A DNA stretch of 41,618 bases from an uncultured Eisenbergiella sp. (GTDB lineage: Bacteria; Bacillota; Clostridia; Lachnospirales; Lachnospiraceae): NCBI GenBank assembly GCA_947626995.1, contig CANQUI010000015.1, positions 1 through 41,618 of the forward strand, in the 5' to 3' direction. Of the stretch, positions 31,928-40,388 are shown in pieces. Position 1 is the stretch's first letter, and each line of letters begins with the position of its first letter. A program made the position numbers and the translations under genes. The notes beneath the pieces were generated by a model, which had not been told where the DNA came from, did not search any database, and saw only the letters and a list, made by a program, of their open reading frames with translations.

Positions 31928-32902
31928 ATGTGCACAGCAGCCATTTATCAAACAAAAGACCGGTATTTCGGACGCAGTCTGGACTATGATTTTTCCTATC
32001 AGGAAACCGTGACGATTATGCCCCGGAATTTTCCGCTGCATTTTCGCAAGGCGCCGGCGGGGAAAAATCGCTACGCCATGATCGGGATGGCGTTTGTTCT
32101 GGAGGACTATCCGCTTTATTATGACGCCATCAACGAAAAGGGACTGGGGATGGCGGGGTTGAACTTCCCGGAGCATGCGGACTATAAGCCGTATCAGGAG
32201 GGGCTTTATAATGTGGCGCCCTTTGAGTTTATTCCGTGGATTTTGAGCCAGTGCGCCGACCTGCAGGAGGCCAGGGCGCTCCTTTCGCGTCTCAATCTGG
32301 TGCAGATTCCGTTTAGTGAAAAGATGCCCTTATCGCCGCTGCACTGGATCATTTCCGACGGCGTGCGCTCCCTGACCGTGGAGTCTGTCAAAGAGGGGCT
32401 TAAGATCTACGATAACCCGGTGGGGATTTTGACCAACAATCCTCCGTTTGATATGCAGATGTATTTCCTGAATAATTATATGGCGCTGAGCGCGGACCCG
32501 CCCGCGGATCTTTTTTCAAAGGATTTAAAGCTGCACGCCTACAGCAGAGGGATGGGCGCGCTGGGACTGCCCGGAGACCTTTCTTCCGCCTCCCGTTTTG
32601 TCAAGGCGGCCTTTACAAAGCTGAATTCCGTTTCCGGGGATTCGGAGTCGGAAAGCATCAGTCAGTTTTTCCATATCCTCGGTTCGGTGACGCAGCAGAG
32701 GGGATGCGTCCACATGGGAGACGGAAAATATGAGATCACCATTTATACTTCCTGCTGCAATCTGGATAAAGGCATTTACTACTACACCACGTATGAAAAC
32801 AGTCAGATTACGGGCGTAAATCTGCATCATGAGGACCTGGACGGAGAGACGCTGATCTCCTATCCGCTGATCGAAGGCCAGCAGATTTGTATGCAGAACT
32901 GA
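31928..32902 (+). CDS. bsh: Bile salt hydrolase (choloylglycine hydrolase)
   Basis: A 324-residue N-terminal nucleophile hydrolase that splits glycine or taurine from conjugated bile acids in the cytoplasm. Cys2 becomes the N-terminal nucleophile after Met removal. R16, D19, N79, N170 and R223 align with the catalytic set of Clostridium perfringens BSH, and YTSCCNLDKGIYYYTTYENSQI matches that enzyme closely, separating it from penicillin V acylases. The loop before LPGD reads S206-R207-G208; an S-R-X loop has been linked to preference for glycine conjugates in Lactobacillaceae, so the same may hold here. Strong AAAAGGAGG ribosome binding site. The NimA-like gene follows after 22 bases. Confidence 0.94.
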   Translation: MCTAAIYQTKDRYFGRSLDYDFSYQETVTIMPRNFPLHFRKAPAGKNRYAMIGMAFVLEDYPLYYDAINEKGLGMAGLNFPEHADYKPYQEGLYNVAPFEFIPWILSQCADLQEARALLSRLNLVQIPFSEKMPLSPLHWIISDGVRSLTVESVKEGLKIYDNPVGILTNNPPFDMQMYFLNNYMALSADPPADLFSKDLKLHAYSRGMGALGLPGDLSSASRFVKAAFTKLNSVSGDSESESISQFFHILGSVTQQRGCVHMGDGKYEITIYTSCCNLDKGIYYYTTYENSQITGVNLHHEDLDGETLISYPLIEGQQICMQN

Positions 32903-32924
32903 TAAAAAGGCGGATGAGAAAGAG

Positions 32925-33422
32925 ATGGAAACAGAAAACGGATTTCGGAAAATGAGACGGAACCGGCAGCAGCTGTCCGAGGCGGCGTGTGAGGAGATTT
33001 TAAAAAGAAATACCGCCGGGACGCTGGCCGTGTCGGGGGATATGGGCTATCCGTATGCCGTGCCCCTCAGTTATGTATACGAGGCGGGGAAGCTGTATTT
33101 TCACTGCGCCAAAAGCGGACATAAGCTGGACGCCATTCGCTGCTGCGACAAGGTTTCCTTTTGCGTCATTGATCAGGATCAGGTGGTGGCAAAAGAGTAT
33201 ACCACCTATTACCGCAGCGTGATCCTGTTCGGCCGCGCGCGGATTTTGGAGGAGGAAGAAAAGATCCGCTCTGCCATTCGGAAACTCGCCGATCGGTATG
33301 CGCCGCAGGAAAGCCCGGCCCATCGGGACGCCGTCATAGAGGACGCGCTTTTCCGGCTGTGCGTCGTAGAGGTGACAATCGAGCAGATCAGCGGGAAAGA
33401 GGCGCGGGAACTAAGCCAATAG
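32925..33422 (+). CDS. NimA-like pyridoxamine 5'-phosphate oxidase-fold protein
   Basis: A 165-residue flavin-reductase-like split-barrel protein of the NimA/5-nitroimidazole-resistance group within the PNPOx superfamily. The pattern GTLAVSGDMGYPYAVPLSYVYEAGKLYFHCAKSGHKLDAIRCCDKVSFCVI is typical, with the conserved His in the SGHKLD turn. Members bind FMN or related cofactors and reduce small molecules; actual nitroimidazole resistance cannot be assumed. It follows the bile salt hydrolase gene by 22 bases and is probably cotranscribed. Its 3' end overlaps the convergent M20 gene by 35 bases. Confidence 0.9.
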   Translation: METENGFRKMRRNRQQLSEAACEEILKRNTAGTLAVSGDMGYPYAVPLSYVYEAGKLYFHCAKSGHKLDAIRCCDKVSFCVIDQDQVVAKEYTTYYRSVILFGRARILEEEEKIRSAIRKLADRYAPQESPAHRDAVIEDALFRLCVVEVTIEQISGKEARELSQ

Positions 33423-34590
33423 AACCCATATCCGCCAGCAGCAGATTTGCCAGATATTCTGCGGCCGGCCGGATCGCCCGTTCGTCGACGCAAAACGCCG
33501 GATGGTGGATCTGGGGGCCTACGCCGGTGCCGATTTTGAAATAGCATCCCGGAATCTCTTTTCCCACCGCAGCCGGGTCTTCATAATAGGAAAAATCGTC
33601 TCCGCCCATGGAAGGGGCCTGGGGCGCGGTTTTTTGCCGGGTTTTTTTGGCGATTGTTTCACACAGCGCCGCCATGCGGCCGTCGTTGTGCGTCGCCGGG
33701 GGGCCCGGGATCCATTCCGTCTGCGCGCTGACGCCGTATGCGGCCGCCGTTTTGTCCGCAATCTCACGGACCCTTGTTTCATACAGCAGGCGGTCTTTCG
33801 GTTCCATGGTGCGGACGGTTCCTTCCAGAAGGGCGTCGGGCGAAATCACATTCCAGGCAGCGCCCGCCTGTACTCTGGTCACGCTCAGCAGCGCCGGATG
33901 GAAAGCGTTGATATTGCGGCTGACAATCGTCTGCAATCCCTGTATGATGGCCGCTGCCGCAGGGATCGGGTCTTTTCCCTCATCGGGGTGGGCGCCGTGG
34001 CACCCTACGCCGTGAAGACGGATGATAAAATGATCCACGGCGGCCGTCACATAGCCTTCCCCGACGGCGATTACGCCCGCCTCCTGAGACGGATCGGCAT
34101 GGAAGCCCCATATCCGGTCCACATCGCACATTACATGGGCGTCGATGATCTTTCGGGCGCCGTGGGATTCTTCTTCGCCGGGCTGGAAGATCACCTTCAC
34201 TGTGCCGCCAAAGTCCGCCCTCTGATTTTGCAGCAGGATGGCGGCGCCGATTCCCGCCGTAATATGAAAATCATGACCGCAGGCGTGCATGACGCCGGGG
34301 TTTTTGGAGGCGTAGGGAAGATGCGTTTCTTCCTGAATCGCCAGGGCGTCGATATCGCAGCGCAGCGCTGCGGTTCTGCGGTCGCCGCCGGGTTTGGTTC
34401 CCCGGATGACCGCCACCAGACCGGTATCCAGCGGATAGGGCATAAGCTCGATGTTTGCTTTTGTCAGAAGCGCCCGTATTTTCGCCGTTGTCTCTTTTTC
34501 CGCATAGGAAAGCTCCGGATGACTGTGAAACCATTCAAACTGTCGGATCAGGTCGGATTCCCATTGCCCGTTTTTTGCTGATAAATCCAT
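33388..34590 (-). CDS. M20-family amidohydrolase (HipO/AbgB type)
   Basis: A 400-residue M20D metallo-amidohydrolase. The metal site includes MHACGHDFH (C104, H106) and GEEESHGA (E139, E140), plus the His of GFHADPS; the dimerisation domain lies roughly between residues 185 and 300. Relatives release amino acids from N-acyl conjugates such as hippurate, acetylated amino acids or indole-acyl amino acids. It is the last gene of the peptide ABC operon, 15 bases after the DppC-type gene, so its substrate is probably what that transporter brings in. It is convergent with, and close to, the bile salt hydrolase unit. Confidence 0.92.
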   Translation of the reverse strand: MDLSAKNGQWESDLIRQFEWFHSHPELSYAEKETTAKIRALLTKANIELMPYPLDTGLVAVIRGTKPGGDRRTAALRCDIDALAIQEETHLPYASKNPGVMHACGHDFHITAGIGAAILLQNQRADFGGTVKVIFQPGEEESHGARKIIDAHVMCDVDRIWGFHADPSQEAGVIAVGEGYVTAAVDHFIIRLHGVGCHGAHPDEGKDPIPAAAAIIQGLQTIVSRNINAFHPALLSVTRVQAGAAWNVISPDALLEGTVRTMEPKDRLLYETRVREIADKTAAAYGVSAQTEWIPGPPATHNDGRMAALCETIAKKTRQKTAPQAPSMGGDDFSYYEDPAAVGKEIPGCYFKIGTGVGPQIHHPAFCVDERAIRPAAEYLANLLLADMGSIGLVPAPLSR

Positions 34591-34605
34591 TTTTTCTCCT
34601 TTTCC

Positions 34606-35508
34606 TTATTTTCCCCCATTGGGATCCAGCGCATCCCGAAGCGCATCGCCGATAAAATTGATCGCGATGACAATACAGATGATAATAAGGCCGGGCGGAA
34701 GCCAAAGCCACGGCTGTGTGGTGAGTACGGTGAGGGACTGCGCGCCGTTTAACATATTTCCCAGACTTGCCGTAGGCGGCTGTACGCCCTGTCCCAGAAA
34801 GCTCAGCGCCGCCTCGTCCAGAATTGATAACGCCAGAACGGAAGTGGCATACACCAGGATCGGCGCCACGGTATTGGGCAGAATCTCCGAAAAAAGAATG
34901 TGCCGCAGCGGCATGCCCGCCACAAGGCTGCCCTTGACAAAGTTGGTTTCGCGAAGCCCCAGGACGTTGCCCCGCACCAGTCTTGCGATTCCCGGCCAGT
35001 CCACAAAGCCGAGGATCAGGATAATGCTGACCAGTCCCGGCCGGAAGATGGCGGCTGCCACCAAAACCAGCAGGATATAGGGGAAGGACATGACCATGTC
35101 GGTAAAGCGCATGATGATCATATCCGCCGCGCCGCCAAAATAGCCCGCAATCAGCCCGAGCAGCACGCCGATGGCCGTGGAGATGGCCGTTGCCATGACG
35201 CCCACCAGAAGGGAGATCCGGGTGGCGTATAAGAGGCGGCTGAGCATGTCTCTGCCGATCTGGTCCGTACCAAGCCAGAAGCTGCCGGAGGGCGGCTGCG
35301 CGAAGGGCCCGGCAATGTCCTGGGGATCATAGGGCGCGATTATAGGGGCAAGCAGCGCGGCGCTCACGATGACGCCAAGCACGATCAGGCTTACCGCCGC
35401 CAGCCGGTGATGCACAAATCGGCGGAACACCAGCCGCAGATAGCTTTCGTCTGCCGGGTGGCGCGCGGGCTTATGTTTCTTTTTTTCAGAGAGGGTATCT
35501 TTTTTCAA
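34606..35508 (-). CDS. dppC: Peptide ABC transporter permease, DppC type
   Basis: A 300-residue inner permease of the oligopeptide/dipeptide importer family, with an N-terminal cytoplasmic stretch, a conserved first helix followed by LLAPIIAPYDPQDI, and five further helices. GTDQIGRDMLSRLLYATRISL and the EAA-type loop around RGNVLGLRETNFVKGSLVAGMPLRHILFSEILPNT are diagnostic. It pairs with the DppB-type subunit encoded 12 bases upstream. Full length. Confidence 0.94.
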   Translation of the reverse strand: MKKDTLSEKKKHKPARHPADESYLRLVFRRFVHHRLAAVSLIVLGVIVSAALLAPIIAPYDPQDIAGPFAQPPSGSFWLGTDQIGRDMLSRLLYATRISLLVGVMATAISTAIGVLLGLIAGYFGGAADMIIMRFTDMVMSFPYILLVLVAAAIFRPGLVSIILILGFVDWPGIARLVRGNVLGLRETNFVKGSLVAGMPLRHILFSEILPNTVAPILVYATSVLALSILDEAALSFLGQGVQPPTASLGNMLNGAQSLTVLTTQPWLWLPPGLIIICIVIAINFIGDALRDALDPNGGK

Positions 35509-35520
35509 CGGTTCTTTCTC

Positions 35521-36468
35521 CTAGTCCAGTTGAATCGTGGGATCGGCAAACGCGTACAAAATATCCGTGACCAGATTCCCGATCAGCACTACGACGGCGG
35601 ACAACAGACATACGCCCATGATCACGGGATAGTCCCGGCTGCTGATCGCGCTCATGGTCATCAGCCCAAGCCCCGGCCAGGAAAAGATCTGTTCCACGAT
35701 CACCGCGCCGCCAAACAGCACCGGGATTTCCATGCCGATCACCGTGATAATGGGGATCAGCGCGTTGCGCAGGGCGTGTTTATAGATCACCTTGAAACGT
35801 CCGATTCCCTTGGCTTTTGCCGTCCGCAGGTAATCCTGGTGCAAAATTTCCAGCACCGCGCTTCTGATGTAACGGATATTGCTGCCTGCCATGGAAAAGG
35901 AAAGCACCATCACGGGCATGACCATGTGCCGGGCGACATCCGCCGCGCCGCCTGCCGTTCCCAGCGTGGTCATACCGCCGGAGGGCAGCCATCCCAGCCG
36001 GACGGTAAACAGGTCGATCAGCAGAAGCGACAGAAAAAATCCCGGTACGCTGCTGCCCAGAAAAGAAACGGTGACCACGGCGTAATCCCCTTTGGAATAC
36101 TGGTGTATGGCGCTGTAGATTCCGGCGGGAACCGCCAGGAACAGGCTTACGAGCAGCGATACGCCCATAAGCAGGAGCGTGGGCCCGATATGCCGGCCGA
36201 TGAGAGAGCTGACCGACTGAAAGGATTTGATGGAATAGCCCAGGTTACCGTGCAGCAGTTGTTTCAGCCAGAGAAAATACTGCACCCAGACGGGCTGATC
36301 CAGGCCCAGGGCGATCTCTTTTGCCTCGATGGCCGCTTCGGATACGCGGGGGCCCTGGAGCATGGCCAACGGACTGCCGGCCATGCACATAATCGCATAG
36401 TCGATCACCGTAATGCCGATCAGGACGGGGATCGCAATCAGAATTCTTTTCAGGATATATTTTCCCAT
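35521..36468 (-). CDS. dppB: Peptide ABC transporter permease, DppB type
   Basis: A 315-residue permease beginning [21 protein letters not shown], the typical DppB/OppB opening, with six helices and the EAA-type loop YLRTAKAKGIGRFKVIYKHALRNALIPIITVIG. I start at 36468, nine bases after AAGGGAG, not at an upstream in-frame ATG; the gene then overlaps the 3' end of the dppF-type gene by 19 bases. It forms the membrane channel with DppC. Confidence 0.94.
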   Translation of the reverse strand: MGKYILKRILIAIPVLIGITVIDYAIMCMAGSPLAMLQGPRVSEAAIEAKEIALGLDQPVWVQYFLWLKQLLHGNLGYSIKSFQSVSSLIGRHIGPTLLLMGVSLLVSLFLAVPAGIYSAIHQYSKGDYAVVTVSFLGSSVPGFFLSLLLIDLFTVRLGWLPSGGMTTLGTAGGAADVARHMVMPVMVLSFSMAGSNIRYIRSAVLEILHQDYLRTAKAKGIGRFKVIYKHALRNALIPIITVIGMEIPVLFGGAVIVEQIFSWPGLGLMTMSAISSRDYPVIMGVCLLSAVVVLIGNLVTDILYAFADPTIQLD

Positions 36469-37496
36469 TCGCTCAGGCTCCCTTCCTGTCCGTACGGACA
36501 TGCGGTATCATGCGAAAACGCGCTCTGTTTTGCCGGGTCGGAGCACACCTTTTGCAGCGGCGGCCTGGTATTTTTGCATTGGGGGCGCGCCCAGGGACAG
36601 CGGGGATGAAAGCGGCATCCGTCAGGCGGGGCGGCGCTGCTGCCGATCTCTCCCTGCAAAAGCTGACGCGGCCGGTTCTTTTCCGCCGGATCGGGGATTG
36701 GCACGGCGTCCAAAAGCGCCTTTGTATAGGGGTGGGCGGGGTGGGCGAAAAGCTCCTGCGCATCCCCGTATTCCACGATCCCGCCAAGATACATGACCGC
36801 GATCCGTTGGCTGACGTAGCTGACCGCGCCGAGGCCGTGTCCGATAAAAAGCAGCGTAAGCTTCAGCTCTGCCTGCAATTCCTTTAAAAGGTTGAGGATC
36901 TGCGCCTGGATCGACACGTCCAGCGCGCTGACCGGTTCGTCGCAGACAATGAATTCCGGATGCAGGGAAAGCGCCCGGGCAATGCCGATCCGCTGCCGCT
37001 GTCCGCCGGAAAATTCATGCGGATATTTTCCCAGAACCGTCTCCGGAAGCCCGACCATGTCCAGCAGCCGGCGAAGATCCCGATGGATCGTATCCCGGCG
37101 CGAGATTTCGTGGTACAGCATCGGCTGCGCCAGGATTTCATAGATCTGTTTTCGGGGATTCAGGGACGAATAGGGATCCTGGAAGATCATCTGCAGCCGC
37201 GTCCGGATCCGGCGCATTTCCTTTGGATTTTTCCGGAGCGTGGAAAGATCGCGGCCCTGATAGAAGATCCTGCCTTCCGTCGGCTCCTCCAGTCCCACTA
37301 ACAGCCTGCCGATGGTGGATTTCCCGCAGCCCGATTCCCCCACCAGTCCCAGCGTCTCACCGCGCATCATGGAAAAGCTGACGTCGTCCACCGCCCGGAC
37401 CCATCCTACCGTATGCGGAAGGATCCCTCCTTTTACCGGGTAATATTTTTTTAAATTCCGGATCTCAATGAGAGGAATATTCTGCGTATCCTGCAT
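36450..37496 (-). CDS. dppF: Peptide ABC transporter ATPase, DppF/OppF type
   Basis: A 348-residue ATPase with Walker [11 protein letters not shown]-loop [15 protein letters not shown], signature [15 protein letters not shown], Walker B FIVCDEP, and the C-terminal oligopeptide domain with the [14 protein letters not shown] cysteine cluster that in this family can bind an iron-sulfur or metal centre. One of two nucleotide-binding subunits of the peptide importer. One residue departs from the usual D-loop/H-loop text: [15 protein letters not shown] has GHGL where most relatives have SHDL, so the Asp after the switch His is replaced by Gly. Confidence 0.93.
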   Translation of the reverse strand: MQDTQNIPLIEIRNLKKYYPVKGGILPHTVGWVRAVDDVSFSMMRGETLGLVGESGCGKSTIGRLLVGLEEPTEGRIFYQGRDLSTLRKNPKEMRRIRTRLQMIFQDPYSSLNPRKQIYEILAQPMLYHEISRRDTIHRDLRRLLDMVGLPETVLGKYPHEFSGGQRQRIGIARALSLHPEFIVCDEPVSALDVSIQAQILNLLKELQAELKLTLLFIGHGLGAVSYVSQRIAVMYLGGIVEYGDAQELFAHPAHPYTKALLDAVPIPDPAEKNRPRQLLQGEIGSSAAPPDGCRFHPRCPWARPQCKNTRPPLQKVCSDPAKQSAFSHDTACPYGQEGSLSEWENIS

Positions 37497-37508
37497 GGTG
37501 TGTCTCCT

Positions 37509-38483
37509 TTATGCCGGACTGTTTGCCGCAGCCGCGCATCTGACCGTGTGTCCGGCGCTTAAGGCATACAGCTTCTGCGGGGCGCTGCAGGCGTCTGTAC
37601 GGTACGGGCAGCGGTCCGCAAACCGGCATCCGGTGATTTTGTCGTATCGTTCCGGCACAATGCCCGAAATGGCCTGCAGTTTTCTCCTGTCCCTGTCCCG
37701 GATGGTGGGGACGGTATTTAAAAGGGCCCGGGTGTAGGGATGCTTCGGTTGTGCGAAAAGCCGGTCTGCAGGAGCATCCTCGATGATCTGCCCCGCATAC
37801 ATGACCAGAACCCGGTCCGCCATATTGGCTACCAGGCCGATGTCGTGGGTGATCAGGATCATGGACATGTTCCTGTCCTGCCGCAGTTTTTTGAGCAGCT
37901 CCATAATCTGCGCCTGGATCGTCACGTCCAGCGCCGTGGTCGGTTCGTCTGCAATCAGCAGCCTGGGGTTGCAGGAAAGCGCGATGGCGATCATGATCCG
38001 CTGCCGCATCCCGCCGGAAAGTGTATGCGGATATTTCTTCATGGTTTCCTTAGCGTCCGGCATCCCCACCTGCGAAAGCAGCCCAAGGGCCCTTTCCTTT
38101 GCCTCTTTTTTGGAAAGGCCCGTATGGGCGCGGATGCTTTCCGTAATCTGGTTTCCCACGGTAAATACGGGGTTGAGCGACGTGAGAGGATCCTGGAAAA
38201 TCATCGTCAGTTCGTTTCCGCGAATCCGGTCCAGCTCTGCCTGCGGCATCCGCAAAAGATCTTTGCCTTCAAAGAAGACAGAGCCGTCGATGACAGCCCC
38301 GCCTTTTCCCAACAGTCCCATCAGGGACAGCGATGTAACGCTTTTTCCGCAGCCCGATTCGCCCACAAGGCAGACCACCTCGCCCTGATCCACATAAAAG
38401 GAAACATGGTCAACGCTGATACTGGCTCCCTGCTCCTGCGCAAAGGCGGCGGTCAGATTTTGCACTTCCAATAAATGGGACAT
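37509..38483 (-). CDS. dppD: Peptide ABC transporter ATPase, DppD/OppD type
   Basis: A 324-residue ATPase with Walker [10 protein letters not shown]-loop MIFQDPLTSLNPVF, signature LSGGMRQRIMIAIAL, Walker B LLIADEP, H-loop ITHDIGLVANMADRVLVMYAGQI, and the C-terminal CRFADRCPYRTDAC cluster. It partners DppF. The ATG at 38483 follows AGGAGGGATTG and overlaps the stop of the binding-protein gene as TGATG, giving tight translational coupling. Confidence 0.94.
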   Translation of the reverse strand: MSHLLEVQNLTAAFAQEQGASISVDHVSFYVDQGEVVCLVGESGCGKSVTSLSLMGLLGKGGAVIDGSVFFEGKDLLRMPQAELDRIRGNELTMIFQDPLTSLNPVFTVGNQITESIRAHTGLSKKEAKERALGLLSQVGMPDAKETMKKYPHTLSGGMRQRIMIAIALSCNPRLLIADEPTTALDVTIQAQIMELLKKLRQDRNMSMILITHDIGLVANMADRVLVMYAGQIIEDAPADRLFAQPKHPYTRALLNTVPTIRDRDRRKLQAISGIVPERYDKITGCRFADRCPYRTDACSAPQKLYALSAGHTVRCAAAANSPA

Positions 38484-40174
38484 CAATCCCTCCTGTCTGC
38501 AGACCCTTCCTCTGTCACATCCCAGTTCTGCACGTCGTTAAAGAATCCGTATACGCTGGGTTCTGCGCCGATCACGCGGTCGTTTACCGCACCCTGGGCG
38601 CTGATGATATAAACGGAGAACATGGGGACGTCCTCCTGCATTTTTTGGTCCACAATCGAATAGAGACGGCTGATTTCATCCGGATCGCTGGTCTGCTGCG
38701 TTTTTTCCAAAGCCGCCGTGACCTCGTCGTCGCTGTATCCGGTCCAGCTTCCTTCGCCGCCCAGCAGCCATGTCACGTCCGGATAGGGGTCCACCGGGGC
38801 GTAGGTATACTGTACCGCCATAATATCATAGTCCGTGGTGCCGGCGATGGTCATGAGCGTAGCAAGATCCACCGTTGTGATTTCCACGTTGATTCCCACC
38901 GCTGCCCACTGCGCGGCAATGACCTGTACGCCGTTGACAAAGGTGCTGTCGCCGGAATTTACATAGAAACGAAGCGTCCGGGAACTATCCCATCCGGCCT
39001 CCTCTAAAAGCTCCCTGGCCCGATCCGGATCGTAGGGAATCGACTGTATGGACGGGTCAAAGAACGGGCTGGCGGAGGATAAAAAGCCGTCCACCACTTC
39101 GCCGTGCCCTTTCAGCAGCTGATCCACCAGCTGCTGTCTGTCTATGGCATAGACAAGCGCCTGACGCACCCTCTTATCGGGAAGGTTTGCCGTCTGGATA
39201 AAGGCGGACTGATTCGTAATGGGAGAACCGTAGACGACCTTTACATGATCCAGCGCTTCGATGCTTTCGTAATCCTCCTGCGGAATCGCCGTCATGGTGT
39301 GGTGGGTAATGTCGATCTCGCCCGACTGAAGCCCGGCGTAGATCTGGCTCCCGTCCACCACCCGGATATTGAGCCGGTCGATCTTGGGCGCGCCCTTCCA
39401 GTAGTTTTGGTTCGCCGTATAGGAAACGTAATGATCCAGATCGTAGTCGGTGAGAAAATAGGGGCCGCTGATCACGTCGGGATGGTTGAACCAGTCGTTG
39501 GAGGTCAGTTCCTCCTCGCTGAAGTTTTCAATGACATGCTTCGGCAGGATATGCAGGTACCGTGCATAGCTGTTTTGGAAGGTGGTCAGCGCCATGGGGC
39601 TTTTGGCGGTAAACTGCACCGTCTTGTCATCCAGCGCGGTCACACCCTCTATGGACGTGGCGCCCTCTTCTACAAAGCCGGTTTCATCGTCCGTCCCGAC
39701 AAACGCATATAAGAGCAGCGTGGTATTGCCCACCACCGGGCTTGCATAGCGAAGCACCGAATATTCCACGTCCGCGGCGGTCACCGGCGTACCGTCGGAC
39801 CATGTGGCGTCATCGTCGATATGTACGATAAAGTGAAGGTTGTCCTCCGTGGTGATGGAATCCGCCAGCATACCCTGGAAATTCAGATCCTTATCCAGCT
39901 CCATCAGCGGCAGAAAAATAAGATCCATGGCGTATTTGTTGATTTCCGTCTGGTCGATGGAAAACGGATTGATGCCGCCAAGACTGTCCGTCACGCCGAT
40001 ATTGAGAATTTTTTCTCCCTCTGCGGCGGCGGGAAGAAGATCGCTGTCCTGCGCGGTGTCGGAATCCGCGGGCAAAGAAGCGCTTACGTCGTCTGCAGAT
40101 TCACAGGCCGCTGCAGTCAAAGTCAGCGCAAGGATCAGCAGCAGGCTCAGTATTTTTTGTTTCATTGTTTTCAT
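38483..40174 (-). CDS. Peptide ABC transporter substrate-binding lipoprotein (family 5)
   Basis: A 563-residue extracellular SBP_bac_5 protein of the DppA/OppA type. The signal peptide MKTMKQKILSLLLILAL ends in a lipobox TAAAC with Cys24. Family blocks include NIGVTDSLGGINPFSIDQTE, TWSDGTPVTAADVEYSVLRY, LPDKRVRQALVYAIDRQQLV and EEISRLYSIVDQKMQED-like text near the end. I start at 40174, seven bases after GGAGG, not at an ATG nine codons earlier. It heads a six-gene operon (binding protein, DppD, DppF, DppB, DppC, M20 amidohydrolase) under a consensus promoter. The ligand may be a peptide or an acyl-amino acid. Confidence 0.94.
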   Translation of the reverse strand: MKTMKQKILSLLLILALTLTAAACESADDVSASLPADSDTAQDSDLLPAAAEGEKILNIGVTDSLGGINPFSIDQTEINKYAMDLIFLPLMELDKDLNFQGMLADSITTEDNLHFIVHIDDDATWSDGTPVTAADVEYSVLRYASPVVGNTTLLLYAFVGTDDETGFVEEGATSIEGVTALDDKTVQFTAKSPMALTTFQNSYARYLHILPKHVIENFSEEELTSNDWFNHPDVISGPYFLTDYDLDHYVSYTANQNYWKGAPKIDRLNIRVVDGSQIYAGLQSGEIDITHHTMTAIPQEDYESIEALDHVKVVYGSPITNQSAFIQTANLPDKRVRQALVYAIDRQQLVDQLLKGHGEVVDGFLSSASPFFDPSIQSIPYDPDRARELLEEAGWDSSRTLRFYVNSGDSTFVNGVQVIAAQWAAVGINVEITTVDLATLMTIAGTTDYDIMAVQYTYAPVDPYPDVTWLLGGEGSWTGYSDDEVTAALEKTQQTSDPDEISRLYSIVDQKMQEDVPMFSVYIISAQGAVNDRVIGAEPSVYGFFNDVQNWDVTEEGSADRRD

Positions 40175-40227
40175 GTCTGTTCCTCCGTTTTGCCGGCGCA
40201 TCCGGGAGCCGTCGGCAGGATTTTAAT

Positions 40228-40246
40228 ACCTATTTATCATATAGGT
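40228..40246. promoter_or_regulatory. Inverted repeat just after the dpp promoter
   Basis: ACCTAT (40228-40233) and ATAGGT (40241-40246) are inverted with a seven-base centre and lie immediately downstream of the peptide operon's expected start site, a typical place for a repressor site. Confidence 0.5.
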
Positions 40247-40255
40247 TTATGTGGA

Positions 40256-40284
40256 ATTATACTTTCCTTTTGGGAGAATGTCAA
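40256..40284 (-). promoter_or_regulatory. Promoter of the peptide ABC operon
   Basis: On the minus strand TTGACA (40284-40279) and TATAAT (40261-40256), both perfect, are spaced by 17 bases. Transcription would begin near 40249. Confidence 0.9.
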
Positions 40285-40312
40285 CCGTATTTCACACAAA
40301 GCGGCCCAAATC

Positions 40313-40341
40313 TTGACAAAAGAAGGACGGCGCGGTATATT
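40313..40341 (+). promoter_or_regulatory. Promoter of the C39-like gene
   Basis: TTGACA (40313-40318) and TATATT (40336-40341) with a 17-base spacer, about 47 bases before the ATG of the cysteine-protease-fold gene. It is back to back with the peptide operon promoter. Confidence 0.85.
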
Positions 40342-40388
40342 TTATCGCAAATAAAACGGATCAGGCAAGTTCCATAAAGGAAAAAACC

